A DNA stretch of 64,000 nt. Source: Acanthochromis polyacanthus (lineage: Eukaryota; Chordata; Actinopteri; Pomacentridae). The DNA lies in contig NC_067120.1 of the NCBI RefSeq assembly GCF_021347895.1, forward strand, positions 21,747,361-21,811,360. The letters are read 5' to 3'. The translations under genes and the position numbers were made by a program. The notes below the pieces were generated by a model. That model saw nothing but the letters and a program-made list of their open reading frames with translations, ran no database searches and was not told where the DNA came from. Shown one piece after another: positions 24,663 to 37,412 of this stretch (positions within the stretch are counted from its first letter, which is position 1; every line of letters begins with the position of its first letter).

Positions 24663-25044
24663 TATATATATATATATATATATAAAGGAGTAGTTTGGCA
24701 TGCAACTAAACATATGGTTTCTTGCCAACAGTAGGAAGAGAAGATAGAGCTCTTGTGTCTATATGATAAAAAGCACAACAGCATGTGAGAAATCATTGAA
24801 ATGGAAATATTTTGTGGCGAGAAAAATCACATGAAGAGTGTAAGTACTGACAGAGTGCTTAGTTTGTTTAAGTGTAATTGTATATTAAACACTGCTGAGT
24901 GGATATCTTTCCAAAAGACATTTATGAGATAGATGTCTTGAAATCTAGTCTATTTAACAGGCTCTGACTCAGACAGACTGTGGAGTTGTCTTTCCGCAAT
25001 CTTTTATATAAGGACAGTTGTATACATAATGCAGCTAATCTTAC
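24128..25044 (-). other. Intron of myo9a (0.9 kb)
   Basis: It holds a tRNA-derived SINE with a (TA)n tail (24478-24684). The rest is AT-rich and featureless. Confidence 0.88.
24478..24684 (+). repeat. tRNA-derived SINE with (TA)n tail
   Basis: gtagctcaactggttgagca is a tRNA-like box A region, followed by the ggctatagcccccaatgcag segment of a widespread percomorph SINE. The box B region (usually gggttcgattc) is missing, replaced by a shortened tttactgcaggtcttcccgc. It ends in aataaagccaagaaaatgac, poly(A) and (TA)n. Loss of box B means it should not be transcribable by polymerase III. Confidence 0.75.
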
Positions 25045-25142
25045 TGTTTGCGTGTGGTGGGGAGGAAGCCCACCATCTCCATAGCCAGCTGCAGCCGCTC
25101 AAAGTCATGTTTCAGGTCTTCTCCTTCTACTGTGAAGCAGTC
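25045..25142 (-). CDS. myo9a: myo9a exon (joined residues 105-137)
   Basis: A 98-nt exon after the acceptor cgacaccagcag, with donor gtaaga. It encodes [20 protein letters not shown], then [12 protein letters not shown], and two bases of a Gln codon finished by the next exon. The [13 protein letters not shown] helix is a conserved myosin feature. The CFTVEGEDL lead-in marks myosin IXa. Confidence 0.95.
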
Positions 25143-25512
25143 CTGCTGGTGTCGGGCGGAAACAAAAAGACACAGAGACATCAGCATCGCAAAGGCCTGT
25201 TTAATGATTATACAACGCACAGATATAATAATAGACAATTCTTTGTGAAACCAATGGCTATACCTACTGTAAAAGTGCCCGTCAGAGGCTAACATTTTTG
25301 ACTGTGACTAAGCAGGGTTTCCATATTTTATTACCAAGATGGGCCACCTTGTCATGAGTAAAGAGTCTGACCACTAACATCAGAAAAGGTTGAAATTTAA
25401 CAATAAACCAGATGTAGGACAGAGTCATTGTTTTGCAGGTCACAAATAAGTGTCAAACTTAATAAATACCCGGTCCCAAACTTTGCCATTCAAGTCGCAA
25501 GCAAGCCATCAT

Positions 25513-25680
25513 CTGGGGTCTGTACTATGACACAAGAGGGAACACGGAGGTAACTTTTCTGGACTACGACGATGGGTCACATCGTACCGGGTTTTTGCCA
25601 TAGTACACTGAACCTGCTCCGGACCAGGATTTTCGTGTGACTGCTTAGCCTGACTGACTGTCAGTACACGCCTCAGATTT
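25513..25680. repeat. Possible Harbinger-like fragment
   Basis: gggtctgtactatgacac at the left and ttttgccatagtacact with ctgctccggaccagg to the right recall a teleost repeat with gtactatg / catagtac ends. The inverted pairing tactatg/catagta is visible, but the boundaries are not. Confidence 0.3.
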
Positions 25681-27961
25681 AATGCTGAGTGTTTTCTTTC
25701 TTCCTTTCTGCATCTGTTGGAGTTAAGCCATGTGGTTTTTGGACTGATTAAAAGAAAAGAGTAGATTTCCTTTCTTTAAAATGTCCCTTTCTGTGGTTTT
25801 TTTGGGTTTGAGGAGACTGATGAGTCACTCCAAATCTAAAGGCTAAGCCAGAGTGTCCATAGAATTATAGAGTTTCTCTGAGGTCTATCATCTTTTTTTC
25901 TGCCGTTTTCAACTTCGAGAGGAAATTATCACAAGAAGAAGTAATGCTAGTCTGTCATACAACAACACTTACATTGGTGATATATTGTCAAAATATAGTA
26001 GTCAAGGAAACAAAGACGAATGTACTTCATTCGTGCATTTTTTTGATGAAGCGCTCCTCGGCACCATGCCAGCAAAAAACACTACATGGACACATGTCCT
26101 GAAAGTCCAAGATAGTCACTGATGTTGAAGCAAAAGTCAAGCTCAGAGTCTTTTTGAAGTCCATCAGATTCACAACTCGAGTGTGACATGAGTCGAAGTC
26201 ATGTGACGCAAGTCCACACCTCAGTTCATTAAAAAAAGTCTGTGGGCTGCACCACACAACAAATGTCTCACATTTATTAGGCTGAAACTAAACTCAGCAC
26301 GGGAAACAACAAATTGTCTGACTAAGCTCAACAAATGGCTGTGACTAATCAATCAAATTGCTCATTCCCTTGGCAGGAATTGAAGCAGTATTTCAGAATG
26401 TCAATCAAAACAGTCTGTTTCAGGAGACCAGCTCTGCAAACTGAGGGAAATCCTTCTAAGTGAACACAACTACATTCCTGTGTCATCATGAGACACTGAT
26501 ATCGTTTGTTAGTGAGTTTAAGAATGAATGCCAGCTGCCATGACTGAGACACTAAATGAGTGAGCACTGATGTTGAGCAAAGGAGTGAGAGTGTGAGGAG
26601 GTGTACAGTGATCGTGTGTCTCCCCAGGCCCTCTGGTCGGTCAGCATGTCTCTGTTCCAGCAGCGAGCCTCTCTCAGGCTGTAATTAGCACATACCACAG
26701 TGACCGGCCAGCGAGAGAAGACACAGGAACCTATAATCCACACTCTGGATCTGCCTCTTCTACACTTTAACATTCAACACTCCTCTGCCTCTCTATTGTT
26801 TTCTTTTGGCTTATAACTTGTCGGGAACTGCAGAGCCAACAATCAGTGTATTTCTCCAGTCAGCTTCTCCAATTGCAACAAAAGGGTTTTGAGGCTTCTT
26901 GAGCTACAGCAAGACCCGGGAAAGGCCAGTTTTCAAATTGCCGGGTATGTTCGGCCTCAGCGCCAAACAGCACAATGTGATACGTTGAAGGAAGTTGAGT
27001 AAATAAAGAGATCAATTTTGGCAGTTGCAAGGGAATACTTTGGTTGAAAACCTTAAGCCTTTGCATTGGTGCTTAGAAAAGACTGAAAAGAACAAGGGAT
27101 TTTGAGTGTAGTAAAGGGATGATTAAGAAACAATCTGTTCTTCTTACTTATGTTAAACAAAGAATCTTTTCTCATTTCAGAAGGTGAGATTGTAACTTCA
27201 TGCCAGGTGCAACACTTCTGGTGGAGGCTTACACTAAATTCAGCAAAGTCCAGATGACTGTGCTCCTGCAGCTTTTTAACAGATCACTCACAGACGCCGT
27301 TAACAGTTATGTGCATCCAGTCGAGGTTTTCTCCTGTTACTTACCATGACTGAGTCATGATTTATGTCACTGAGGCAACCAGTCGATTCTGTGCCAAAGA
27401 CAGCATGCCATCCCGTCACTAGACATTCCACACAACCAAAAACCATAGACACCCAAACGAGCACAAAATGCAAACCCACAGCCACCGAGGTCCAGAACCA
27501 AACACCCGACTCCACACATCAAATGCAAGCATCCACAAAATGTTTGGTCTTTGGGATCTTTAGTGAAATACTCACATTTTTAATTCACATTTGTTTATTT
27601 TCTATTTATAGTTCCAGACGCTGCATCTGGAATCTGTATACACTAATCACAGTTGAAAGTGTTGGGTGTCTCTATTTACTGCAGCACACGTTGACCAGCG
27701 GTGGAGGTCAAGAGGTTAAATAGGCCCAGAGGGTTTGGTCAGATGCTCAGACATCTGTCAAAGGTTGCCAAGTTTCTGTGAGTGTGTGTGTGTGTGTGTG
27801 TGAAGACAATGACATCATCTCCTTGGACGGGCGTGTCCCAGACTGATGAGGTCACTGACTGACCCTTGAGGCATAGACAGTATGTCAGCAAACAGTGAGA
27901 GAGGACAGTTGTGTAAAAAGAGACAGAAGCATCCAAATATGCCGTGAAGTCAAAGGAATAG

Positions 27962-28230
27962 TTCAATTCAATTTTATTTATATAGCGCCAATTACAGTCA
28001 AATTGTCTCAAGACGCTTTACAGAACCCATATGCCTGACCCCCAGAGCAAGCCCAAAGGTGACAGTGGGAAGGAAAACACCCTTTTAACAGGGGAAAAAA
28101 CCTTGAGCAGAACCTGGCTCTTTATGTGGGGGGACCCATCTGCCTGCTGGCCGGGCGGGTCGAGACGGACAGAAGAGGTAGAGAGGTTCAACATTACGGA
28201 AAACTATGAGACATCTTTTGTGGATTCACA
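27962..28230 (-). repeat. LINE-type 3' end with (TTGAA)n tail
   Basis: Read on the minus strand it ends ggcgctatataaataaaatt followed by gaattgaact, the tail of a frequent teleost retroelement. The body includes aaggttttttcccctgttaa and gggtcccccc, also typical. No reading frame remains. Confidence 0.7.
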
Positions 28231-29074
28231 ACAGGTACATCTATGTTCAATATATTCATTATCTTCCCAACAACTCATATTTCCAATAAACTGAGGCCAA
28301 GATTCTTCTGCAGGAGAAATCTGACCAATGTCCGTAGAGGTTCTGATACAGGATCAGTTTTGGCTTGAACTCCATGTGACCACTGAAACTACCGGGAGCC
28401 CAAATGATAACATCGTTTAGAGCCCTTTTCAAGAATCATCATTTGTGAAAAATGGCTTCAGTGGTAAACATAATCAAGACAGTGATTGTCTTCTGAACCC
28501 TTGCATTGACTAAAATAAAGTTTGAAAAAGGAGGCAACAGAGAGCTAAAGTAAAGAATGAAAGACAGGGGACCACAAGCTGCATTTATACGATCTGACTC
28601 TCATGTCAAGTGTTTGCTCGTTGGCAAGTCTAAGTAACATAATCTCCCATTAGGAGATACTGAATCCCTTTAAGCACACACAACAAATCCCACTGACCAA
28701 ACATTACTCACTTCAGGTGAAGGCCAGCAAGATGGCAGCAGGCTCAAAGACCAGAGAAACAACAAACACACACACCATGGACCACACATTTGGAGGGAAG
28801 TTTCAGGATGTGAAGCCTATTGGTTGCTTCAGAAGCTATCGTCTAAATGTACAGAATGGATGTTCTGTTAAAACTAGCTGCTTCCTTTTCGCAGACTGCA
28901 TCGTTAATGTTACTGCATAGTCTGAAAGTAACGGCTTGTCCGATCATGCGTCATTCTGAAAGGTACATATTTTTGTCAAAACATCTGAGGATCTTAACAA
29001 CAAATGTTTGTATAACACTGGTGGAATGATTCCCAAAGTGTTGCAACTAAGTCCTGTAAAGATTATCAGTACTA

Positions 29075-29170
29075 GTGTCAAATTGTTGTATTTTCAACTT
29101 TCCAACAGTTTTTCAATTACTCATCTGTGACATGCTGTTCAGTCAGGAAAATTATCCAAATGTAAGCTTA
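29075..29170 (+). repeat. TTAA-family repeat, internal fragment (copy 3)
   Basis: actcatctgtgacatgctgt followed by tcagtcagga recurs almost exactly near 54480. Only the internal part is recognisable and both ends are lost. Confidence 0.4.
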
Positions 29171-30090
29171 AAATTGTGACATTTCCTCAATATATAAACA
29201 GAATCCAAAGCACAGACACAGTTCAGACTTCAGAGGTTTAAAGCCTCAGCGTAGAGGCCGATGTATCTGTGAAGAGACTGTAAAGCCCTTACAGGTAAAT
29301 GCCTATTTATGTTGAATTTTGCTGTAGTCATGTTGCCTAAAACTACACATATATGGGCATCACAAGGTTCAAAACCCATTTCTCATTTTCGAATGTTGGT
29401 CTCTGCCTTTCTCACTTCACCACCTACTTCATGTAAAAGTCATTTAGAGTTGGTCCCGAAGTGAGAAGCACTGAATTCTAATGAATGTAAATGTAGCGGT
29501 GACAGTACATTCCTGAACCTTCCCTTTAAAGATGACAGTGTCCAGGTCTGACATCATCACCCATTTCTCAGCAGCAAAGCGTCCAAAAGCCAAACATCAG
29601 TTTAAAGGGATTCATTACTGTTTGAATTCTGTTTGGTTTATCAGCATATAGCCACATCCCTTCATTTAAATAAAAGAAACGAGGGAGGTATGAGTCCAAT
29701 TTTGTTTAAGAACAATAATTAGATAAATTTAAGGAGACAATTCTTTTAAAGAAATATTAAACCTTCACCAAACCTTTTTTTTTCGCAGAAGTTTCAAATG
29801 CCTCATTACAAACGAGTAACTGAGCATGTAATGTTTTATTTAGGAAGAAATTCTTCTCAAGAACAAACAGTAAATCCCTTTAAACATTTTCAAAGCAGTT
29901 CTTCAGAGAGCGCGACCAGCTGAGGTCAGTCACAGCCGCCTCCATCTTCAGTCTATTTCACTGAGAGCAGGCGGGTGTGGACAACCAAAAGAGACAACAA
30001 GACCAAGACTGGCAACAACAACCCAGTGTAGCACGGCACACCCATGAACACAGACATACACAAACAACTTGTCATCCACATGATACTGAC

Positions 30091-30144
30091 CAGCTCACTC
30101 TCATAGTAATTGTCCCAGTGGAGTTTGTGCGATTTCTTTGTCAT
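30091..30144 (-). CDS. myo9a: myo9a 18-codon phase-0 exon (joined residues 87-104)
   Basis: A 54-nt exon between the acceptor gccttgcttccag and the donor gtcagt. It reads MTKKSHKLHWDNYYESEL. It starts and ends on codon boundaries, so including or skipping it leaves the frame unchanged. Myosin IXa has a comparable stretch here (…TKK…W…Y…SE…), while IXb as I remember it goes almost straight from the preceding LNQ to GEDLKHDF. It is the least conserved of the nine exons, and it is a surface insertion rather than a catalytic element. The assignment rests on position, splice sites, phase and partial similarity. Confidence 0.85.
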
Positions 30145-31719
30145 CTGGAAGCAAGGCAGAGCGAGTTAACAACGCTTGAAATGCACACAATCTTAAAAAT
30201 GATTGAAAAAATTACACATGCTGTTAATACATGAGGATAAAATGACTAAACCACACACTCAAATACACACACACACATTTCCAGAGTGGCAGTAATTAAA
30301 CCCACAAGGTGACGTATTCAGAGATGGTATCGGATACAACCACACAATCTCAAACAGAACAAAAACTTCATGCTTGTGGTGACATAGTTTCATTTCTTAC
30401 ACTACAAATGCAGTGGGGGAAAAAAATGTTTCAGATAATTTACATAAGTAAAAGTGGAAAATCTCACTTAAGTTGTATGTATTATGCAGTCAAACAAATT
30501 CTTTTATTCGAGTTATACTGTGGCATATTATATTACTATACTATTTTATGAACAGTGGATTTTTTCACTTGCTGAATGTGGAGACATTTTCATCGACATT
30601 AAATACTGCTAAGCAGGGGTAAAACTGGGCTGGAGCCTCCTGATACTCAAATGGCACCCAGTCAGAGCAGGGCTCCATACAAATATGGAAATCTGCTATC
30701 AGTGTCTGTCTCACACTGATGATGTCTTCCTTTTTTGATGTAAGTAAACAGCTGCAGAGTCGTACTGCCTCCAAACTGTGAGAGGGGCTGTGCAAATTTA
30801 TACAGACGGCACTGCAGCAATATCTTCAGTCATCACCTCTTGATATACTATTGTGATCACACGTGGCCTCATGAACCTCGCTGCTGTTCTGCACAACAAA
30901 CAGAGCCAGCATGCACAGACTAAACATTTTACAATGAAATAATTGGCAACAAAGCCAATGTATTCAGCGTCAATCCAGTGTTTTTAATTTTTACTAAAAA
31001 TTCAAATGCAGGTTCCCCTGGAGAAACATCACTTTTACAATAATAGCTGTAGCAGCAGCATCACTGCAAGCATCGGGTCATCTAATCATTGAAGTACAAG
31101 TGCAGAGTTCAAAAAGTTCATTGTACTGAGCCTATAAGTTACAGCAGGTACTTTAGCTGGATCAGTACAAAGATATGTCTGTTTTTAGGTATAGCAGGAA
31201 TGTCAGCGCTTCCTGAACCTTTAATTACACGCCAGTAATAACAAAATCTATGATATGATTTAATGAGATTAAAAATACTGCTCACCAATGCAGTGTGTTT
31301 GGGTCTAGGCCTGTATAGCTAGGTGAATTTCAAATTTTTTTAGAAGTATTTCAAACTACAAAAAGCGCTACTGGATGTACTAATTGTACTATGCTAATTC
31401 AGATAGCTACATGCATACAATTTGAGACATCTGACTGAAATGCAGTGAAAGTGGATTTTCAGAAAGAGGATCTGGACAGTGATGAAGTACAATGTGTACA
31501 ATGGAACTGTTTTCTCTTCAGCCTCTTTCCTCTTTTTGCTGTATCCAGTCTGATCTGTGAGCCCTGAGCATCCCCTCGTCATGAATCCCAATCAAAACCC
31601 TCCTCTTAAGAACTGATATCTGGATCTATGTGCTAAAATCTGTCGATATGTCTTGTTTGTAAAATCATAATCAGAAAACAAAAGAGCAACTACAGCTGCC
31701 AAATAACTAGCATTTGCTT

Positions 31720-32010
31720 GAAAAATCTTGTTCAAGTAATCTAAACTGGATACACTCAAGTACGAGAATCCAGTAACGGAATTTTGTTGAACTGCACACC
31801 TATTTGTAAAATATTACACATACATATTGTTATTGAGGGCACAACGCCGTCTGTAAATTTACACTCAAATAAAATCACAGTAAATGTAGGGCAACTATAG
31901 TGATGAGGGAGTGATTCTGGACACCTGCCAGTACTAAAGGCTCAGGGATTATAATTTGAAAGTATCTGAGTAAATGTAGTTAGTCACGATCCACCACTAA
32001 AGGAAAGAGA
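31720..32010 (-). repeat. Decayed common teleost repeat ('actaagtac' type), inverted
   Basis: It ends gagtaaatgtagttagtcac followed by gatccaccac, the reverse of the gtggaaagtaactaagtac start seen at 22318. cactcaagtacgagaatcca at the other side is also typical. Strongly diverged. Confidence 0.4.
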
Positions 32011-32264
32011 CACACACAGAGAACAATATCCATCTCTGAGAGGGAAAAGAGCTAAATATGGATAATCACTGTGCTCCTTTGAGACACAATTTGTGTAAGG
32101 AGTGTGTGCTGATGTGCTCAGACAAACACGTGTGCGCACCAACACGCGACTGCTCCTGGCGCCCTCAGCACGAGACCAAGTCAGCGCCAGATCGACTCCT
32201 GAGTTTTGCAGTTGCCATGGAAACAGAGCTGCATAGTAACAGGCAGCCAGCAGCAGGAGGGGGG

Positions 32265-32288
32265 TGTTGTTGTTGTTGTTGTTGTTGT
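32265..32288. repeat. (TGT)8 microsatellite
   Basis: Eight TGT/TTG units, followed 20 bp later by a T-rich run. Confidence 0.9.
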
Positions 32289-32508
32289 GGGGATTAAGGG
32301 AGAACGGGATTTTTTTTTTTTCTTTTTTGGGGAAGCAGTGCGAGATGAACAAAGACTGCATTTTTTATACTTTATTTATTTGCTTCCTCGTTGCGCTACT
32401 GTAGGAAGAGGGAATATGAATGTTCACATTTCAGCTGCCAACACACACACAACGCAATAGACGCAGACATATGTTGGCTACTGGCATGTGTAAACATCCA
32501 GCCACATG

Positions 32509-32640
<132 letters not shown>

Positions 32641-33319
32641 TGCACACTTGAATTTCTCGGCTGATGCAATCAACACTCGCGAGCACTGAGAAGGGCTCCA
32701 GATATGATAATGAATACATAAAACCAAACAGAGAGGGACGGAGGAAAGAGACGGACAGTCAAATTGTCCATCAGCAGCAGCATTTTCCACAATCTTTCTA
32801 AAAGGCATCTTATTTGTCAATAAGTACTTTTTTGTGTATGCAGTGAACGTTCACCATTTGTGGAGAAGGAAACAGGTTATTACCAAATTCAAAGTTTATA
32901 AAGTGTCCTTCATATCACCAATCATATGCCTTAAATTCTTTTTATTGCTTGATCACAGCATACTTCCACTGTGTCATCACAAAGGTTTTTGATTCAATAG
33001 CTCATTTTAATTAAACATCTCTGGTAAGTTTCTACAAAAAACACACAACCACATTAGAAAATTGTATTTTTACACAAGAAATTATAATACTGAGGTCTTT
33101 TTCAGGTTTCTTTGCCATCTATCGTTTTGTATGTTCTGTTTCTATTCACTTAATGACTGAGAAACTTTTTACACTCTGAAGTGTCGCCAGTTGTCAGGAC
33201 TATACACTTTGTGATCTATTACTATAGTTGGCTGTTGTTTGACATATTTGTCTCTGATTGTGAAGTTTTGCTCAAGCAGAAGGGCTTTTAAAGTCATGTC
33301 ACTCAGGACATGTTTGATG

Positions 33320-33913
33320 AAAAAGTCTACAAGACTTCACAGAATCATGATATCTCAACAAAATCACCATATTACACGTCTCATTGAAAGATTTGTCAAA
33401 ATATACGCTTAATGGATCCCGTAAAGAAAAAAATAAATTATGCACTTCTCAGAACAATTTTGAGGCCATTAGTGACTCGACTTCGATCTACAGCCAGTAG
33501 ACAAAAATTCTAGAACTTTTCAGCTAAACTGTAACCCGTACTTGCACAAATCAAATAAGAGGCAAATACTGAAAAAAATCGAAAATGAAAGCAGTAAAAT
33601 ATCAACAGTTACCATTTTTCCAGTGTTGGTAACAACTGTGGGCACTTGGAAAAAAAAGCTGTATATGTTAATTCAAGGTTTTTACATTTTGTCAAATAAA
33701 AATTCAAAGAAATGCAGCTTTCTTTTTTTCTTTTTTGTGATTTCTGGTGTTATATAATTGGGTCGTATTTCACAAAAGAGACTTTTGAGCTCCCTTTACT
33801 TTTGCCCAGATTGTGTTATTTCCAGAGGGACAGAGAAAAATGATCCCACAGTAAGTAAAAATGTGACAGGAGAAAAGAAATGCCCAGAAACTGCTTGGAG
33901 TTCAGAGGATTAA
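33320..33913 (+). repeat. TTAA-ended repeat family, copy 4
   Basis: It ends ttggagttcagaggattaa, with TTAA at 33910-33913. cacaaaagagacttttgagc matches copy 2, gcccagaaactgct matches copy 5, and tcatgatatctcaacaaaat matches copy 6. The left boundary is uncertain. Confidence 0.45.
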
Positions 33914-34104
33914 AAGGATGGAAGCTCAGCTTCTTCAAAATTTTTATGAGAAAAATTGAAAATTTCAGATTTTTGGGGGGGCGGTATCCACTCATACATG
34001 AGACACTGATGTTTGAACGTCTCATCAAAATGTCCCATTATTGTACAAAAATAGTGCCATCAAGAAAAATGTGATAACATCTAGCATGCAACCTGTCCAT
34101 CAGT

Positions 34105-34195
34105 AAAGAAGGAGTAATGTGACCCGAGCAGGGATCGTACCAGTGGCCATAATATTATGAATATGTACTAACCTGAGCTCACGGAGCAATAACTA
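34105..34195 (-). repeat. tRNA-like or SINE-head remnant
   Basis: On the minus strand, ccgtgagctcaggttagtac resembles box A, and ggtacgatccctgctcgggt, about 50 nt later, resembles box B (GGTTCGATCCC with one change). The stem pairings of a real tRNA are not convincing, so a retroposed or SINE-derived remnant is more likely. Confidence 0.35.
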
Positions 34196-34510
34196 GAAGA
34201 TAAACCACACAGATGTATTTGGAAGGGCATATGGATGACTGTATTACACTTTGACAATGGCTTCCCATGCAACACACAATGAGACAGGAATATAACTTAA
34301 ATGTAGACATACATAAATACTTCCCCAGCAACCTCCTACTAATTTAGCTGGAAGCCAAAATCACTGAAATCCTGATCCTTTCATTACCACATTTTAATGA
34401 CCTAGCAGATAACACTACTGAATTTAAATATTTTCAGGTAGAAATTATTCAAAGATCTGCATTAATGTTTCTGTTTGTATACTTGTGTAAGTGTGTGTTT
34501 ATGCGCGGAC

Positions 34511-34610
34511 CTGGTTGAGGTAGTGGTATTCCTCAGGTTTGAGCAGGTGGAAGGCCTTCCTCTCCTCCTCACTGGCTCCAGCCAACAGGTAGTAAAACAC
34601 ATGGTAGTTC
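34511..34610 (-). CDS. myo9a: myo9a exon (joined residues 53-86)
   Basis: A 100-nt exon after the acceptor gtgtctgcag. Its first base completes Arg, and it then runs [20 protein letters not shown] and on to [17 protein letters not shown] is a standard motor-domain helix. The exon ends on a whole codon (CAG). Its donor, gtccgc, is poor at positions +3, +4 and +6, which may matter because the next exon is a small in-frame one. Confidence 0.94.
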
Positions 34611-35979
34611 CTGCAGACACACACAAGTTAGGGAGTATGATTCTATGGCACAGAAACACTTTTTCTTGTACTGATTTCTTCAGTTGTTTTAAACTCTAAA
34701 TTGACTCAGAGGTGAACTGAGGACAGCAGCGTTGATATCCCCTCGCTCCGCTGAAACAATGCCTGAGGAGGAGAATCCCTTCAAAGATTTGAACCAGTGA
34801 AAAACCTTTTACCTGCAGCATGTTTCGCAAACCAAACCTGTAACATGTAACAAATAAGTCACACTTTCGACCCAGAGGGCCTACATTTCAAGCCAAACAA
34901 AGCGGCAGTGTGGAGTGTGGGCTGGAGGCAACGAGCGGTGATTAGCCGTGACAAAGGCTGGGGCTTCAGCCAGAGCACAGAGATGTAATTCTATTACAGC
35001 TGGAAACGAACTTCACTTCCCTCCAAAGAGACACTTAGAGTTTGATGGAGTGGTGGAAAGTTATAAAACCCATGGAGGGTATTAAAGAAGCCCAAACTGT
35101 AACTGATAGACGGACGGAAAGATGTGAGCTTTTAAGTGAAACTTAGTTACAGTGGAGCTGCTTGAATCTGAAAAGTGAGTAATTAAATACAGGAAGCATG
35201 GCAGCGCTACTTTAACGGTAGCAAACTACTAATAATACCTCCATGACAAGTTTTATTATGATCATAACTTACTGCTCCTGTTGTTAATATACCACCAACT
35301 CTAAAAAAAAGTGGCTGTTACATAACCCTCCAAAGATGGTTAAATATTAAAACCAGTTTGTTTTATGAGCTCCATTTGCTACTGACATGGAGGTAAATAA
35401 TATATGTACTCAGCATTTACCAGTAACGAACAAAGGAGCTACCAAGGGGAGTGCAGATCTTGTGCTTAATGAATCCAGTTGTTTCAGGGCAGAGGTTACT
35501 TCCCTGAGCACAGGTATTACCAGCAGGACCACAGAGCTGAAACCAGTGCCTTTGACCTCAAACCATTCTTACGACCTGCCACAAGGCTCGACTTAAAACA
35601 GTGTTTCATTTTTTTGCCGCGGTATTCCTTACTTGTTCAGAGAGGGACACCATTTTCCAATTAACCAGTGAAACATTATGTTGCCACGGTAGAAGCTAGT
35701 TTAGCAGTAGTGCACAGAGAAGCCTCTTGTCGCCACTCAGTTACAGCAGCTCAGACGGATGTTTAGCTGATAATTTAAATGTCGACAAAAACACTCAGAG
35801 TGCAGTACTCTGTCAAGGCTGCTCAGTCGTTGTATCATGTCCGACAGTTAAGTCCTGATAAGTCTGCAACGGCTGATTTGTAGTAGGATCGCAATCATGT
35901 GACCGTCAGCAGGCAGCTGACGTAGTGTTCAATTGTTGTCATAGTTACAGTGCCACTATCTCGCGACAATACAGAAATA

Positions 35980-36190
35980 CTCAACAAATCTGTGTATCCA
36001 GACTATAAGCCGCATCATTGTCAAAATCTAATCACCTGGTCCTTGTGTCATTTCTGAGCTTCCCTGAATATTTCATCTAAATATGTTAGTCCATTTTTGA
36101 GTCATATTGCGCACAGAAGGAAAGACAGATTAACAGACCGACAAACGTATGCTGATCGTCACATAAGTCCACTGCATTCATTGGCAGAGT
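35980..36190 (+). repeat. Common teleost repeat fragment
   Basis: ctgaatatttcatctaaata, ttttgagtcatattgcgcac and gacagattaacagaccgaca follow the order of a very common teleost repeat of the 'aaatttcatcgaaatccgt…gagttatcctgcacacag' type. No reading frame; strongly diverged. Confidence 0.4.
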
Positions 36191-36509
36191 AATAACGCAG
36201 TTGATCATGCTTGATTATTATTCATTAACTGGCAGCCTAACAACCGACAGTGCTTCTTTTTTGCAATTAAATCTCCCTTGCCAGTCATTTCAGTGTTTCT
36301 CTGGTTCTCTTCTTTCATTTTGTTGTGCATGTGCAGAGCCTGCATGCCAACAAACTCCATGTGTTGTAAATAGAATGTCACTTAACTCAGTGTGTCCAAG
36401 AAGAAATCAAAGTAAACAATGTTCTATCAGGCAGACTTCTTCTGTAGATTAATCATGGAAAATGTGAACTGTGTAAGTTCTCTTTTTGCATTAGGCAGCA
36501 ACAAAAGTT

Positions 36510-37412
36510 GTAGGATGATGTGTTTGTGCCCACAAACTCAGCCAGAAACCTGGGTGTCATGATTGATGACCAGCTGACCTTTAAGGTTCACGTGGCCTCA
36601 GTTTCTCAATCTTGTCGTTATGCCCTTTACAACATCAGGAAGATCAGACCCTTCCTGACCCAACAGGCCACGCAACTTCTGGTTCAGGCATTTGTGATGT
36701 CACGCATTGACTACTGCAACTCTCTTCTGGCAGGTCTCCCTGCATGTACAGTCAAACCTCTACAGATGATCCAGAATGCAGCAGCACGTCTGGTCTTCAA
36801 CCAGCCCAAAAGAGCTCATGTCACTCCCCTGTTCATCTCCCTTCACTGGCTTCCAGTTGCAGCCAGAATCAAATTCAAAACTCTCCTCCTGGCTTACAAA
36901 ACATTTACAAGAACGGCCGCAGCCTACCTGGATTCCCTGATCCAGGTCTTCTCCCCTTCACGCCCACTTCGCTCTGCATGTGAGAGACACCTGGTGCTTC
37001 CAGCCCAGCACGGCTCGATATCTCTAGCCAGACTCTTCTCCACTGTTGTTCCCAAATGGTGGAACAAACTACCAAACTCTGTGCGTTCTGCTGAGTCCCT
37101 TTCTACTTTTAAGAGACAATTGAAGACTCAGTTGTTTAGAGAACACCTAGGCACTTAATCTGACTCCACCTTAGGGGCAGAATAAGTCAGGTGGTCCAAA
37201 ACCCAGCACTTATTTAGCGCTGACAAAGTAAAAAAATAAACAAATAAAGGGGAGTTGGCAATTCTTCTGCAACTTGATGGCAACACCTTTGACCAATCGC
37301 ACTTGAAGCACTTTTTGCACTTCCTACAGGTTTTTCCTTATGTCTGAATTCTTGCTTGTGTTGTACATCACTTTGGACAAAAGCATCAGCTAAATGAAAT
37401 TGTAGAATTGTA
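36510..37412 (+). mobile_element. L2-like LINE, 5'-truncated
   Basis: The block combines the C-terminal part of an ORF2 (36520-37158), a short 3' untranslated region and the conserved tail cactttggacaaaagcatca with gctaaatgaa and the short tandem attgtagaattgtagaa. 5' truncation is the normal result of incomplete reverse transcription. It sits antisense to myo9a inside an intron. Confidence 0.85.
36520..37158 (+). pseudogene. LINE ORF2 C-terminal fragment (reverse transcriptase end)
   Basis: 212 codons remain open, which is unusual for a truncated copy. The reading includes ARNLGVMIDDQLTFKVHVAS, YALYNIRKIRPFL, SRIDYCNSLLAGLP, MIQNAAARLVFNQPKR, LHWLPVAARIKFKTLLL and WWNKLPNSVR. These are the familiar thumb and C-terminal segments of teleost L2-clade (non-LTR) reverse transcriptases. 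The catalytic YxDD motif, endonuclease and ORF1 are absent, so it cannot mobilise anything. The ATG at 36520 is incidental: the real frame entered from upstream. Confidence 0.87.

Larger units (their letters stand above)
25143..30090 (-). other. Intron of myo9a (4.9 kb)
   Basis: It holds a possible Harbinger-like fragment (25513-25680), a (GT)n run (27782-27802), a LINE tail (27962-28230) and a TTAA-family fragment (29075-29170). Nothing else is recognised. Confidence 0.82.
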
